Positions 39,568 through 51,549 of a stretch of 64,000 nucleotides of DNA are shown in pieces. This DNA is from Phytophthora sp. 'mugwort' (taxonomy: Eukaryota > Oomycota > Peronosporomycetes > Peronosporales > Peronosporaceae). The translations under genes were made by a program, and so were the position numbers. Positions within the stretch are counted from its first letter, which is position 1. Every line of letters starts with the position of its first letter. The DNA lies in contig JAUCEF010000009.1 in NCBI GenBank assembly GCA_033558025.1, positions 682,001-746,000 of the forward strand, written 5' to 3'. The notes under the pieces are model-generated. The model saw nothing but the letters and a program-made list of their open reading frames with translations, searched no databases and was not told where the DNA came from.

Positions 39568-40501
39568 GCGAGAGCATGGCCTATTATAGGAAAGGAAAGA
39601 AACTACATGTAAAGTGACATCAATGTACAGTACAGTACCTCACCAAAAAAACAAAAAAGTGAGAGCATGGCCGAACGAGTGGCTGCGCCGAGTTATTGAG
39701 CAAGGTCGAAGGGCTCACAGGTCGAGAACATAAATGGCTTCATGTACATACCAATAGCTGCTGTTCCGGTATTCCGGTATGCCCCTGACCGATGAATACC
39801 CTTAAAAAGAACAAAGTTGGCTCTCGACGCTATGATTAGCGAGCGGATCACCTGTATAATAATAACGCTTTCATCGAGCTCAGCGAGCTGCCATGTAATG
39901 AGATTATTGCCGCACACACAAACGTCTCGCTTCAAGTCGCCACGACGCTGTTACCACCTGCAGCCACCATATACGCGCCATCTTTTAAGCTCTGGTGTGT
40001 CATCTGTCGTTTTGCAGCCGTTTTTTGGCAGCGCCAACACTTGATGCCATCCCACCGCATTGTCGCGACTTGCGAAGAGATCGCGCTGTGCCGTGGCGTG
40101 GCTGGTTGGCACCAGCTCAGCTGGTAGCTCGTCCGTCGCTGCGGAAATGCACACTGCTAGCCTACCGCGCTACTCGCTATGCTTTCGCCTTGAATAACGT
40201 TGATTCTTTTGTCGTGCCGAACAATTGGCGCCTGAATATTTGGACAGCTTGGATAGGAAGGAAGTGCCTGGTCGATCAAAATGTATCGGTCTTGCACATT
40301 CGATCGACACAGGGTCCGGTCTGCGAAAAAAAACATGTTGGTTTTTGTAAGCGCGCAGGTCCACTTCAGGCATTGTGTACGACACTCTTGGCCGCCGGGC
40401 GCCCGGCACAAAGCTTTGGCGCGGCCAGTTCATTCTTAAATCCACTACGCAAAAGCACGCAAGCCCCAAGCTCGAGCTCGAACCCAGGACTTTTAGACAG
40501 T
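39568..40501. other. Upstream region of the GH5 gene
   Basis: No supported gene. The plus-strand frame feeding the GH5 gene is open from 39995, but its first 169 codons read like non-coding DNA, and a TTTTAG sits just before the chosen ATG (40502), so a 5'-UTR intron is possible. Confidence 0.45.
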
Positions 40502-42567
40502 ATGACGCGGGACACAGTCGCAGCGGGGCACGAGATGCTGGGATCACCTTCACACAACTACAACGCGATGCTGAGCCGCGGGGATTCGCATGATATTCCA
40601 GACCAAAACAACATTCTGCAGGCCCCAGCTCGAGAAGTCTTTCGTGCGCCGTCAGATGCTCACCCGCAGACCATCAGTGACAGGGGCGGCTATTCTTACA
40701 GTGCGCGTCCCACCGAGCCCGACGCGAGCTCACCCAGCCGGGAGACTTTCGCGTATTCAGCGGTCCATAAAAGTGGATCGGGCGGTGGCGTCGGGGCAGT
40801 CGCTGCTGCTCCCCCTCGTCCATCGATGCTGGATCGGAACATTGAAGCAGTGAGAGACCCGGCAAATACAGGATTCGCTGCTAAGACGCAGCACTACAAC
40901 GGCCGCTACCGGGTGCGTCTTTGTTTTTCCTGAGCAATCGTGGTTCTCACAATTTCAGTTCCCCCTTAACAGTTTGATTTGTGTTTCATTGTTCGAATAC
41001 AGAGATGGCCAGGTGTTGTGCTGCTTCTGGCAATTGTCATTGGCGGCGTGGCAGCTATCACCTTTGCAGGTTTGCACACACAGACAACGAACACAGCCCG
41101 TAACGAGGCTTATGCGAAACGAAAGGCTAGTGCTTCTGCCATCACCGGTGGTGCGAGTGGCAGTGGTAGTGATTTAGTTTCGGACGATGGTGAAGTGGGT
41201 AACCCACAGTCGTATCCGGACATGAGCTGCGAGCTGCCCGACTACCAGAGCAAGGATGGACGCATCTACGCTGTTGCGTCCAACGGAACGGAGGTGGCGG
41301 TAGACATCAAGGGCATCAATTGGTTTGGTATGGAGACAGGTACAGCCATCCCTCTTGGTCTTTGGGATAACTCTGAAAATGGCACGACCGCGTACCAAAT
41401 CGCATCATTTTTGGAGAAGAACAAGTTCAACGCAGTGCGACTGCCACTTTGCATCAACTGGATCCTCAAGAACCAGGTGCCTGAGTCGTCACTGATCAAC
41501 ACGGCTGAAAACCGCGCCATTTCGGTCAAGAACTACATGTCTTTGCTCAAAAGTCTCATCAAGGCGCTGGCATACCGTCAGGTCGGTGTGCTAATTAGTT
41601 TGCATACTCTTACGGCGACAGATAACGGTGGACTTTGGTACAGCGATAACATCACGCAGAGTGATTACCTGGACGCGGTGGACACGCTAACCGGTGCCCT
41701 GTGCAGCAAAACGTACTGGAATGTCATCGGTCTCGATCTCAAGAACGAGCCGTACAAGGGCACGTGGGGCGATGGCGAGGACACGGACTGGCGTGAGGGC
41801 GCACAGACAATCGGGAACCGCATGCTGAACGGCTGCTCTAACTGGATGGGCTTCGTCGAGGGCATCTACGCCTCGCACTCGATGACCATCGACAGTACCA
41901 AGTACACTTTCTTCGATTGGTACGGCAGTGGCCTGCAGAAAGCGAACGAGTATCCGGTGGAGTTCACCACAGAAAACAAGGTCGTGTACGCGCCGCATTA
42001 CTACACTCCTGCTGTATATCCACAGGTATGTTCTGGCGTCCCAATTTGTTATTTTCCTATGTCTAAATGCCAATTGTTGCCGTATATTTGCAGGGATACT
42101 TATATGGCGGTGGCACTTCTGGTGACAACGGTGAGCTGACCGACTACGTGGAGCTGTCGAATTCCTCGCTGAAAACCCGCATTTTATCCACTATGGACAA
42201 CATGTTCGGTTTTATCGCTGATAACAAGTCGGCCGCGCTGTTGCTAGGCGAGTTTGGTGGCCTGTACGCCACAGATCTGCACCCAGAGCTCACAACGAAG
42301 CGCTGCACGGACTTGTCGATTGACATCATGGTGGAGAACGGTTGGGCCGGTGGCTTCGTGTGGTCTCTGAACCCTGAGAGCGCGTACCAATACAACCCCG
42401 CGGATACGCACGGCAGTTTCACGGAAGGTGTTCTGGAAGACGACTGGCTTACGGCCAATAGCGATTACCTGGAGGGCTTGGAGGCGATGAACGACCTGGA
42501 GCACTTGCGCATGATACCATGCTTCGAGGTGGAGAACTCGGACTCGGGATCGTCTGGCTCCGACTAA
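40502..42567 (+). CDS. Membrane-anchored GH5-family glycoside hydrolase, 635 aa
   Basis: Exons 40502..40912, 41003..42025 and 42094..42567; all junctions are phase 0. A cytosolic N-terminus of about 137 residues rich in Ser/Pro precedes one membrane helix (PGVVLLLAIVIGGVAAITFAG, about 140-160), giving type II topology. After a Ser/Gly linker comes a TIM-barrel of the GH5 (cellulase) family: KGINWFGMET, NAVRLPLCINWIL, the acid/base Glu in VIGLDLKNEPYKG, APHYYTPAVYPQ, and the nucleophile Glu in LLLGEFGGLY, then FVWSLNPES. Likely substrates are beta-1,3- or beta-1,4-glucans of the oomycete's own cellulose/glucan wall or of a host; the sequence does not settle which. The tail is Ser/Asp-rich. Confidence 0.9.
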
Positions 42568-43359
42568 AGTGGTAGGAGATGAACCACTTCAACGTGCAGT
42601 AACTTAAGTGTGAAAAAATACCCCAGCATTTAACACACAAACTTGTGCGAGTTTGCAACGTCGACTGTGCATGTAACCCCCTCTCTCGAGCAGATCCACG
42701 GGGTCTCGACAGAGAAGAAGATCTCGGTGTTCGATCTACATCACATGTACACTAACCTACAGTTCGGAATACGTAGGTTTCTTAAACTGGTGGTTCCATG
42801 GCGCGCATGTGCTCTCTCTCTCTGACTCTGGGCGAGTTCGGTGCTCTCTCCTTAATTTCATCAATCTCACTTTTGTTTTTTCTCTTCTCTGTTACCTCAG
42901 GTCTCCCTTTTTCCTCTTCTACACAAGGTGTCGAGCATGCCTCGACAGAATGTAGGCTGACACTACCGGCGAATTGCACAGCGACTGGAACGGCAGATCT
43001 CAATATGGTAGCCAATCACGGGTTGTGAGTGATTCACAGCAAATTACCAAAATACAGTTCCCCCTCGCCAATTTAGTAGCTGCACAAGCTAATAATTCAT
43101 CTAACCTAACACGTTGAGATCCACCGACTTTGTTTCCTATGGGTGCTTGTATGCACAATTCCCGCTCGGATAACTAATAAGTTGTTATACATAATACAAA
43201 TTGCTTCCACCGAATGTATTAAATTGGTGAGATGGATCTGTATATATGAAGGTTTAATTCGAGTGATTCACGGCAAAGCGTAATTCAGTTTTGTCGAATC
43301 GAATCAAACGTTATAGGTCATTTCATCCAATCACATCTCCATTGGGGTGGCAGCAACTA
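42568..43359. other. Intergenic, no gene seen
   Basis: CT-rich stretches (about 42815-42860) and AT-rich DNA. Short frames at 42643-42825 and 42798-43028 show no family motifs. Confidence 0.5.
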
Positions 43360-43637
43360 TACCGTAAACCACGGGTTCACCGCAACGCACGGACTCAGTG
43401 CAACACCATAAAAAATAACAAATCGAGAATAGAGAAAGAACGTAAACAGGCTTCGACGAAAAACACCTCACCTTATTACTGTCATTTGTAAGTAAACCCA
43501 TAAAGATTTATCAAATTTCTAATGATTTGCATTTACTGATCCTATCATTTTTTTACCACGCAAAGATATAAAGCTGATAAACGAGATATAACGATAGGCT
43601 TTTTACACCTGTCGCACTGAGGCCGTGGTTTACGGTA
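43360..43637. repeat. MITE-like inverted-repeat element
   Basis: A perfect 15-bp inverted repeat, TACCGTAAACCACGG at 43360-43374 and its complement at 43623-43637. The homology resumes inward: CTCAGTGC(A/G)AC appears on both sides, with 19 extra bases on the left. The interior is AT-rich and non-coding. Size and structure suit a non-autonomous DNA transposon. No clear target duplication was identified. Confidence 0.5.
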
Positions 43638-45079
43638 CCGGAAGCCTCTCTCTGGCGCGTCATGTCGCTGAGTTCAAAGTGAGCGATACGTTCATTCTCA
43701 CCCAGTGCAGGAAGCCGCTCGACGCCTCTAAAAAATCTAGCCATTTCTGTATGGTGTATGCGCTCCCTACTCCGCATTTAATGCCCGATGAGATCCTCAA
43801 TTGTCGCTGCGCGCAGTGCAGGCAGGATGCTCTCTGCGTGTCAAGCCCGTAAAGGGACAAAATGCCTGCTTGACAGGTCAAAAGGTCGTCTCGTTGTTTG
43901 AGCGTGTTGAGTATTCAAGCGAGACTTCACTGCCTTACCGGCTACTGGAGATGGGCGAGCTTCAGCAGCAGCAGCCGGTCACAAGCTTCCGTCAGCGATC
44001 GATCGATATCTATCCGATCGCGCAGTCGCGGAGGGCCTCGAAGGGTTCATTGCCCGTGTGAAGGCCCCCCACAGCCACCAGCTCCTCCTAGAATACGTAA
44101 TTCCCGCGCATGAGCGGTGGCCTTATGCTGCTTGGTTCCAGCACCATTGACTCCACGTCTTGTGCTCACCCCCGGCTAGAGCGTAAAACTCGGCCATGAA
44201 AACCATACAGGAAGCCGTTTAAATCACAACCTAGGTGGACGTGGATGTCGCGTTGTGTAGAACAAGAACCACCATGGCAATGGAAATGGTAAAGCGAGAT
44301 TGTCCGCCACCTATCGCTTCAAGCACGTCGCAAAAACTCGAGAGCATCAACGGCAGCGGCGACGAGGTGCTGGTGAACTGCCTTGCTCCCAATAGAAAAC
44401 GGGCAGTTGTTGCCCCCCCCACAACTGCAGGCAGACCGCCTCTACTTAGGCACGCACTTCAGCGAGAGTGAAGCTGCACGTGGCCTCTATGCGCATCACG
44501 GGAGCGCCATGCAAGGCCGACCGCAAATGTTGCATAGCTCAACAAACATAGACACATAACTGTGAGAGATACGTCAGCAATGTAACGCAAGATTCCCAAG
44601 CGTTATCACCTTTATATTTAGTGAAGAGACGCCTGGCTGCCGCTCAACCCAGCGACGGGCGTTCTGTCTCCCGGCAGCGCCGTCGCCTACCTGATGCCCA
44701 GATCGCCGGGCAAACCGATATTGCGCCCCGATAAGCGGCTTCGGGTCGCGGGTCGTTCTCTTCCTCGTCGAGTGCAGTGCCATGGGTCGGGCTTCTGTGG
44801 AGAAGCGTCGACTAAGAATCTCAAACCCCGCGGCAACGAGCCGATCTGCGAGATAAGTGGAGGAAATCAACCAGAGGGGAACTGACAGGGGGCGGAAAGC
44901 GAGTTTGACGGCGACCCAGGTGGATGGGTATCACGTAATGGACGCAGATCAGGCGAAGGATAAAAGTTCCTGGCGATTGGCAGATCGTGACCGATCTACT
45001 CTTTATATGACCACAGTAGCTCCCGATCGATCCTCGATCACGGCCGATCTTAATCCAGATCCGGGCAGGAGATGAGATC
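43638..45079. other. Repeat-rich stretch with short uninformative frames
   Basis: Several short frames (43801-44061, 44235-44471 plus; 44574-44870 minus) lack recognisable motifs. The region leads into the GATCGG-rich array and the Ulp1 fragment and is probably transposon-derived. Confidence 0.4.
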
Positions 45080-45670
45080 AACTGATCGGCGACATGCGGA
45101 TAGGACCACGTTTAGTCCCGATTTGTCCAGATCGGATCGACGCCAGACATCAAGATTGGAGTCAAGGAGCGTGGGTCAAGACCGATCGGTGATATGCAGA
45201 TCGCGGCCGGCCTGGATCGACTCTGATTAATATTCACGCGGACCATAATCGATCAAGATCAGCCTCCGATCGGATCGGTACACCCTTCTGGCAGATCGGC
45301 ATACAGGTTCGGACATACCGGATCCGGCAGATCGGGTGGATCGATGGCGGGATCTGACAGATCGGGCCGATCCGGCTCCCGTAGACGGCTACGCCGCGTC
45401 GTCCGGGATCGATAACAGGATCTGGCAGATCGGGCCGATTCGGCGATCAGGATTCGGAAGATCAGGCTGATCCGGCTTCCGCAGATCGGCCTACACCCCG
45501 TCGTCTGAGATCGGTCAGAGCGGATCGCCCTTGCGGTCAATATTGAGCAGATCGACAGCGGAGTTGGCAGATCAGGCTGATCCGGCGTCCACAGATTCGG
45601 CGTACACCCCGTCTTCCGAGATCGGGCAGATCGGGTCGATCGGTATTCGCCGATCGTTATACATGTTCCG
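45080..45670. repeat. GATCGG-rich degenerate tandem array
   Basis: GATCGG, GATCCGG and GATCAGG hexamers recur throughout. The clearest units begin near 45358, 45459 and 45570, each reading AGATC(G/A)GGC(C/T)GATCCGGC, then a CCGTAGAC/CCGCAGATC/CCACAGATT variant, a TACGCC/TACACC block with CCGTC, and GAGATCGG; spacing is about 100-110 bp. Divergence between units is considerable, so the array is old. GATC density is far above the rest of the window. Confidence 0.65.
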
Positions 45671-45778
45671 ACATCGTTCAGAAGGAGTAACGTGTAGCTC
45701 TTGGATACTTACAATGGTGGATGAGGTGGTGGACAACCATACAGAAGCGGGGCGTGCGGCAGAGGATATTCTGGCGGT

Positions 45779-46201
45779 GTGACCGTACAGCTAGTCGACT
45801 GGCCTCGGGTTCGACTTTACGTACGCAGAGCTGTATCGATTTCGAGCGGGGTACTGATTAGTGACGATTCTATCCGTAAGGTCACGGAATTTCTTCGGCG
45901 TGAATACTGCAACAACGCCACAGTGTTCTTGCCAACTACATCCAGTGGCATTGCAGACAGCAAACACGGAGTAGCTGGCATTGTGCCGGGAGCGACGCTT
46001 GCCAAAATCAGGGCATGCCTCAATGAGAGCGGAAATGACTGTGTTTTTCTTCCTGTCAATTTTGATGCCAGTCATTGGGTTTGCCGTGTCATCGCCAAGG
46101 TGAGCAAAACGCTCCAGCTGTACGACGGTATGAACAAGAGCAAAATTGCCGAAGTGCTGAAGATTATGGCGGCAGAGATTCCCAGCGGCTTTCGGGGTTG
46201 A
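45779..46201 (+). pseudogene. Ulp1-type cysteine protease (C48) fragment, probably transposon-borne
   Basis: 140 codons, starting without a convincing ATG context. The C-terminal part has the Ulp1 pattern DCVFLPVNFDASHWVCRVI followed by KTLQLYDGMNK, which would place the catalytic His and Asp; the later Gln and Cys are missing because the frame ends at GFRG. Oomycete and plant transposons (Mutator-like and others) often carry such domains, and the surroundings are repeat-rich. A host SUMO protease would be longer and more conserved. Confidence 0.5.
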
Positions 46202-48229
46202 GAATAAGACATAGCAACGCTGAAAACCACGCGCCAGTGCGATAGCGATATTTGTGGGGTTTTCGTTTGCCTTCGCTTCTGGGGTCAAATGTCGAGTGAG
46301 GCTCACTAAATGTGTCTCCGGCGGGGATTACACGAAGGCGCTCGGAGATGCTGAATGCGCTGATGGAGATGAAGAGCGAACCGAGTAACCAAGCATAACT
46401 ATCACAGCAAGTTGAGCGAAGTTAAAGGGCCATTTAGCGACAAATAAAACGTGGTTAATACCCCGACAATCTTGCGGTTTACCTGGGGAATGCTTGGAGA
46501 CAAACACGTATGTTGATTAGGCAGGTCATGGCATCGTGGCTTTGGCAGATCCCGACAAAACAGTGCGGTGTCATTTGCACTTTTGTTCTTGTCCCACGCA
46601 TATAACTATTTCAGGTATCACTACCTGGTTAATACTTGTTTTGGTAATTTATAAAGTAGATTGCACCAATTTCGAGCCCTTTATTTACTCTCATTTCAGA
46701 AACCTGGTCAACACCTGTAGGAAAATGAACAATACCTGTTTCTGATTCCGTACTTCCTTCTGGAAAACCTGGACTGTAAGCCGTCCTTGTAAATTTCACA
46801 TTCCCCCCCACTTGAACAGCATGTAGAAAATTTTCCACGTCTCAATGACGTCTCCTGAAGGAGACGACGACACAAAGTTCACAATTGCATCAAACTCCTC
46901 CTCATTAATCGCGCTACCTTCAAATGCTTGTTTACTTTTCGCGGCGTACACACTGAACGCCACGAGGTTTTGGCAACACCGATGGCATCGCAAGCCACAT
47001 TCCCACACTACCCGCGATACTGTATCATCTTTCGCTTCTTGAAGCAGTTTGGCGGCTCATTGATGACAATATAGCCGCTCTTTTTGGTTAGAGTTAGACG
47101 TTCTTCGTTTCTCGGTCATGGCATCTACCAAAAGTCAAACAATTTCGCAGAAATGTCAGCAGTAGGTCATAGAGCAACTATACCTTAAACTATTTGTAGG
47201 TACTATTTCTTGAGGGCATGGTCGACCTTGCATCCTTTCTTTTGCCGATTCTTGTATTCTGAAAGGTCGTATACAAAACCCAGCGTTAAGAACATCCCAA
47301 CGACAGTAATACCAATCAAATGTCAAGGTGGCTTACCGCTATAGCGGGTTTTCTGCGATGGATCCGTAGGGAGGGGGGGGATAGAGCCCCCTCCTCAGCT
47401 ATCTCGTCTTCTTCCAGAAAGACGTCGCCATCGCTATGTCGTCGTCTTGAATATCAATTGTGGCATATATGTGGTTTAGGGCAGTCTTCTTCCTCAAAAG
47501 CGCTGCTTAAAAAATTGCATGATACGAGTATTTTAATAAGTTATTAATGCTCCATCACTCGCTGTTACTCTGTAGCACATCGCTTGTCGAAGTCATTTTT
47601 GCTGGACAAACGTCGCTCCTTCCCCGGGCCCTTTTGCTGCTCATAACGCCGTTCAGCCCCCCCCCCCCCCCCCCCGGCGAAATTCCATAAATGAACGGTT
47701 CTCGCGTCTCGTACTAGCGCAAAGCATACCACATCCAGCGATATCGTAAGGTGTTCAAAAATACCGACCCAAGCGAAGTGTCGAAATTTGAGCATAAAAG
47801 ATTATATATTTGTCGGGGAATATTGAATTTCTCCCGTACATATCTCAGAACTAATGTCGTGGTAACCGTCGACCCTTCCAAATGCGGAGGTCATTCTTCC
47901 TTGACTTTGGGGTTGGATAAAGTAGCCTCCGGCTTCTGTCACCGCCGATTCGGTGACTCCCGCCAGGGCCTGGTCAAAATGTTTTTAATAAAATGCCACT
48001 AGTGGTGATATAATATTGAGGGAGTTATTATTTACTGGTGTTTCCAAAAGCAGTATAATACACAATACTGGATAGTACTCTTGTATTTTTGGTAAAATAC
48101 GGACTCCTCACGCCCACTCAATTAAGGGCCCAGTTTGGTTCTTTGGCCTCTCCTCCTCTCACTTCGCATTTTTATTTCAACCTCAACCCCACCATTTAAA
48201 CCGCCAGCACCTACCCTCCTTTCATGCCA
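46202..48229. other. Repeat-rich region without firm genes
   Basis: A minus-strand frame near 46796-47075 reads SRVVWECGLRCHRCCQNLV with paired Cys and an acidic helix EEEFDAIVNF; it could be a decayed zinc-binding transposon protein. A C20 tract (47657-47676) is flanked at some distance by CCGTTCA (47649-47655) and TGAACGG (47693-47699). No other feature is supported. Confidence 0.4.
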
Positions 48230-49432
48230 GAATGTCGTCTCGCCAACTCTGCGCGTTTTTTTCGGGTTGTCAAGATGAAGCCAATTGGTGTGAAGACGTT
48301 TAAGCTCTACACGCGCTTTGGAGCATCCAAGGTCGGCGACAACATTGCTGCTGAGATGGGCTATTCGTTCATTCTGATGTTTGATGGCTGGACGAGTCAC
48401 TCTCTTCACCTTCTCGGTGTATAAGCTGTATACATGCTCAGCGATGAGCTCCTCCAGCGCCCACTACTCGCCTTGTCTCAGATAGACGAAAAGCTTAATG
48501 CTGAGGCCCATATATAGCATATGAAAAATGTGTTGCGACTATACGACAAGGCTCTAAATATGGTTCGAGTTTTGGTGGGTGACAACTGCGCGACCAATCA
48601 GAGCATCACAACCTGGATTAAGGTCCCACTGCTTGGCTGTGCCAGTTACAGACTTCATCTTGCAGTGGATTTCTAGTTGAGAGAGTACAAGGTTGAGATT
48701 GACCATCTGATATACCAATTGCGTCATGTCAACAATCGCCGCGGAGCTCGGCCGCGCCACGGATCTTAAGCCAATAAAGGCCAACGTGACTCGGTGGTCG
48801 TCTCGCTTCGCTACGATAGAGCGCTACGTCGAAATACGGGACATCACACTCACCATCAGCGCAGTAGAAGAGCTCGTGCGTCGTGGGCACACCCATCACC
48901 GTGTCGCCACATTCCTTAAAAAGGTACGGGAGTTGGACAGCGTCTGTGAGAACGCAGGAGGAGAATTGCACACTTGCGGAAGTCCGCTTCTTTTCGATGC
49001 GAGTGCCGGAAAGTACCCAATAATGAGCGGGTACCTACTTCCAACCGCTCCTAATATCCATCCGGCAATTTTCGAGAACGCGCTCATCAAGATCCAGAAT
49101 GACGTCCCCCTCTCGATTGAAGAGCCGGAGGTGGTAGCGTCTTTCACTCGCCGACTCAGTCACAGGAGGCAGAGGGGAATGACCGCGACTTCGCATCCGC
49201 AATCCTGCGCCGTGCGAAGAAACCTCGTCTATCGGACAGTGGTCCACTACAGTACGATCCACTGCTTCACGTCGCACCACCGACAAACAACATATGTGAG
49301 CGACTGTTTTCGACGTGCAAATTGGTGCTGACCTCCTTTCGTGCGTCTACATTGTTGGCAAACTTCGTAACAATTATGTTCTTCGAGGCAACCGTGAGCT
49401 CTGGAACAGTACAACACTCCTCAGGCATTGCG
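48230..49432 (+). pseudogene. hAT-family transposase relic
   Basis: One plus-strand frame with three stops reads the conserved core in order: GYSFILMFDGWTSHSLHLLGV (about 48355-48420), VLVGDNCATNQSI (about 48570-48610), PLLGCASYRLHLAVDF (about 48629-48676). After a shift near 48745, 48726-49150 continues with VTRWSSRFATIERYVEIRD and ELDSVCENAGG. The dimerisation domain appears in a third frame (PPTNNICERLFSTCKLVLTSFRAS, about 49276-49347). At least five breaks show it is dead. Terminal inverted repeats were not located. Confidence 0.82.
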
Positions 49433-51500
49433 GTGATTATTACGGCCGGCTCGTGCCCTCATATCATGGCACACTGTATTGACCATACCCTGGCTCCCGC
49501 TGCTGCTAGCATCACATTGTCGGGTGCAGGAAGAACTCGGTCAGATCTAAGCCTTCCTCGCACTCGGTCTTCACCAAGTAGTGTTTGATGGTATAAGGGT
49601 CACCGTGAAAGGGGGCATCTTTGTGTTACTCGCAAATATACTGGAAGATCTCGTACGGGGTAATATGATTATTACGTGCGTGTTATTCTTCGTTTCATCA
49701 GGAAGGCCTTTGCCTTCGCCTCCATGCGGCGGCGCTGACAAGGGTGCAAATGCGGAGGCCCCATCTTCGCTCGCAAGCGCTATTTGCGTACCTGGCGATG
49801 GCAGATCGGGCGCACGACAGGTAGTTTCTTCGGTTAGATGGAGGAATCCGAGCTCTCTCCAGCTCATTCGTCAGAGCCCGGTGGGAGCTTCAGTTCATTG
49901 TCGCTCCACAACATCCGAGTCGACTTCAGTTTCTATACCGGCTAAGCCTGCGGCGCGTCATGGATGTCGGACATGCTGCTAGCGTTTCGCCGTCGTCATC
50001 CTCACATAAACATCATAGACGGGCTTTTTTTTGGCGTAGCCGAGTAGGAATTTCCATCTAGGGCAGCGCGTATGCGGGTCTTCCACATATCGAGGTTTCA
50101 CCGATGACGAGTCGTGGGAAGTCGTCTCTCGAGGTTGGTTTAGGCTCACAAGCTATGACGAGGTGTTATGGAACTGAGTAGGAAGAGTGCAGGGAGAGTA
50201 GAGCTCGAAGAGGAGACGTCGAAAGACAAATTGATATATTAGAGAATAGGAAACTGTCTGCTTGTCTGGTTAACAATGATTTTTGAGAGCAGGGAAATGG
50301 AGAAGTGGCTTTCTTGTTGATCACCTGCGATACGCATTTCGGACCCTGTCGGGGCCCTCTCAGTGGTTTTAAGAAAAAGGTGATAGGTATTTACCATACT
50401 AATCTACCCTAAACTACATCAGCCATTCGTTAGTTTACGCTGCCCTCCACTAACACTCAGGTGATGTGAATTATACCTCGTCAATAGTCCAGGACTCGTT
50501 AACAATACGCTGTATCTCTATCCATTGATCCAGGCGCTGGCTGGGACAGTGTAGCCCTTTCCCTGATCGTCGATCGGGATGTTATAATGCCGTGATTCAA
50601 CCGGCTTCGAGTGTGCTGCATACGGGAGTCTCGGCACGAAAAAGATGACGATGATTGTCGATAGATGGCAATGATGATATATGAAAAGCACTTGAACACC
50701 AATACAGACCTGCCAAAAAAGCGAATGCAGAATTGTATTCTTCACGGTTTCCTCTCAGACGCTACCTGGCCCACATCAACTAACGCACATCAACATCTTG
50801 GTGATCATTCCCCTAAAGCGCGGCACGAGCGACTGGGCTACGTTTTTCCGAGGTCGGCCGTCAAGCTGCCAGTTTGCCTCTCGCTAGGAAATGCGTTATA
50901 GAAACAGACCACTGTTAAAGCCCATCAGCTTCATAGTAGGAGGGATAAGGTCGTCATGCATCAGGAGAAGCTTGTGGCAGCTACTGAGAGAATAGCAGTC
51001 CTCGAGAAACACGCTGGCACTTTGGGTCACACCGAATCTAGATCCGTTCTCAAGGTACGCTAACATTGCGCTTACATTGTCGCCGTTTCTTAATAACGTT
51101 GCTCAATCAACACTAGCCGATTGTGTTCTGTATATTGCATGAGTCTGTTTACGATATGAAAACCTTTTACATAAGTAACAAAATCTGCAGTTGGTGGGTC
51201 GCAATATGTCTTGGCTCGTCAGGATTGGACAAAGGTGACAAGCCGACATGTTGAGTGTGTTTTTGCGGTTGAAACCGCTTCCAGGGGCACAGCATCGCTT
51301 AAAGAGAAGCATTGGCTCACGCAGTTATCCAGCGAGCACGATCGTGCTGTGCTTTCAGAGCTATGCACGAGTCATGTCCACCCCATGCTGATCAACACAC
51401 GCCCTCAAAACGCAGCGTCCTAAGCCCAGCGATCTCCATCTCGGCGGCCAAGTCAGTGCCGTGTTCTCCGAAGAAGACGTGCCCCGCATATCTGTGGATT
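49433..51500. other. Repeat-rich stretch, no firm gene
   Basis: A plus-strand exon-like frame at about 50956-51054 (starting MHQEKLVAATERIAVLEKH, then GTACGCTAAC) could be a coiled-coil exon of an unknown gene. Other frames lack content. Confidence 0.35.
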
Positions 51501-51549
51501 CAGCAGCTGCCTCATGGGACGGTAAGCAACTGGAGCAGCACTTGGACAC

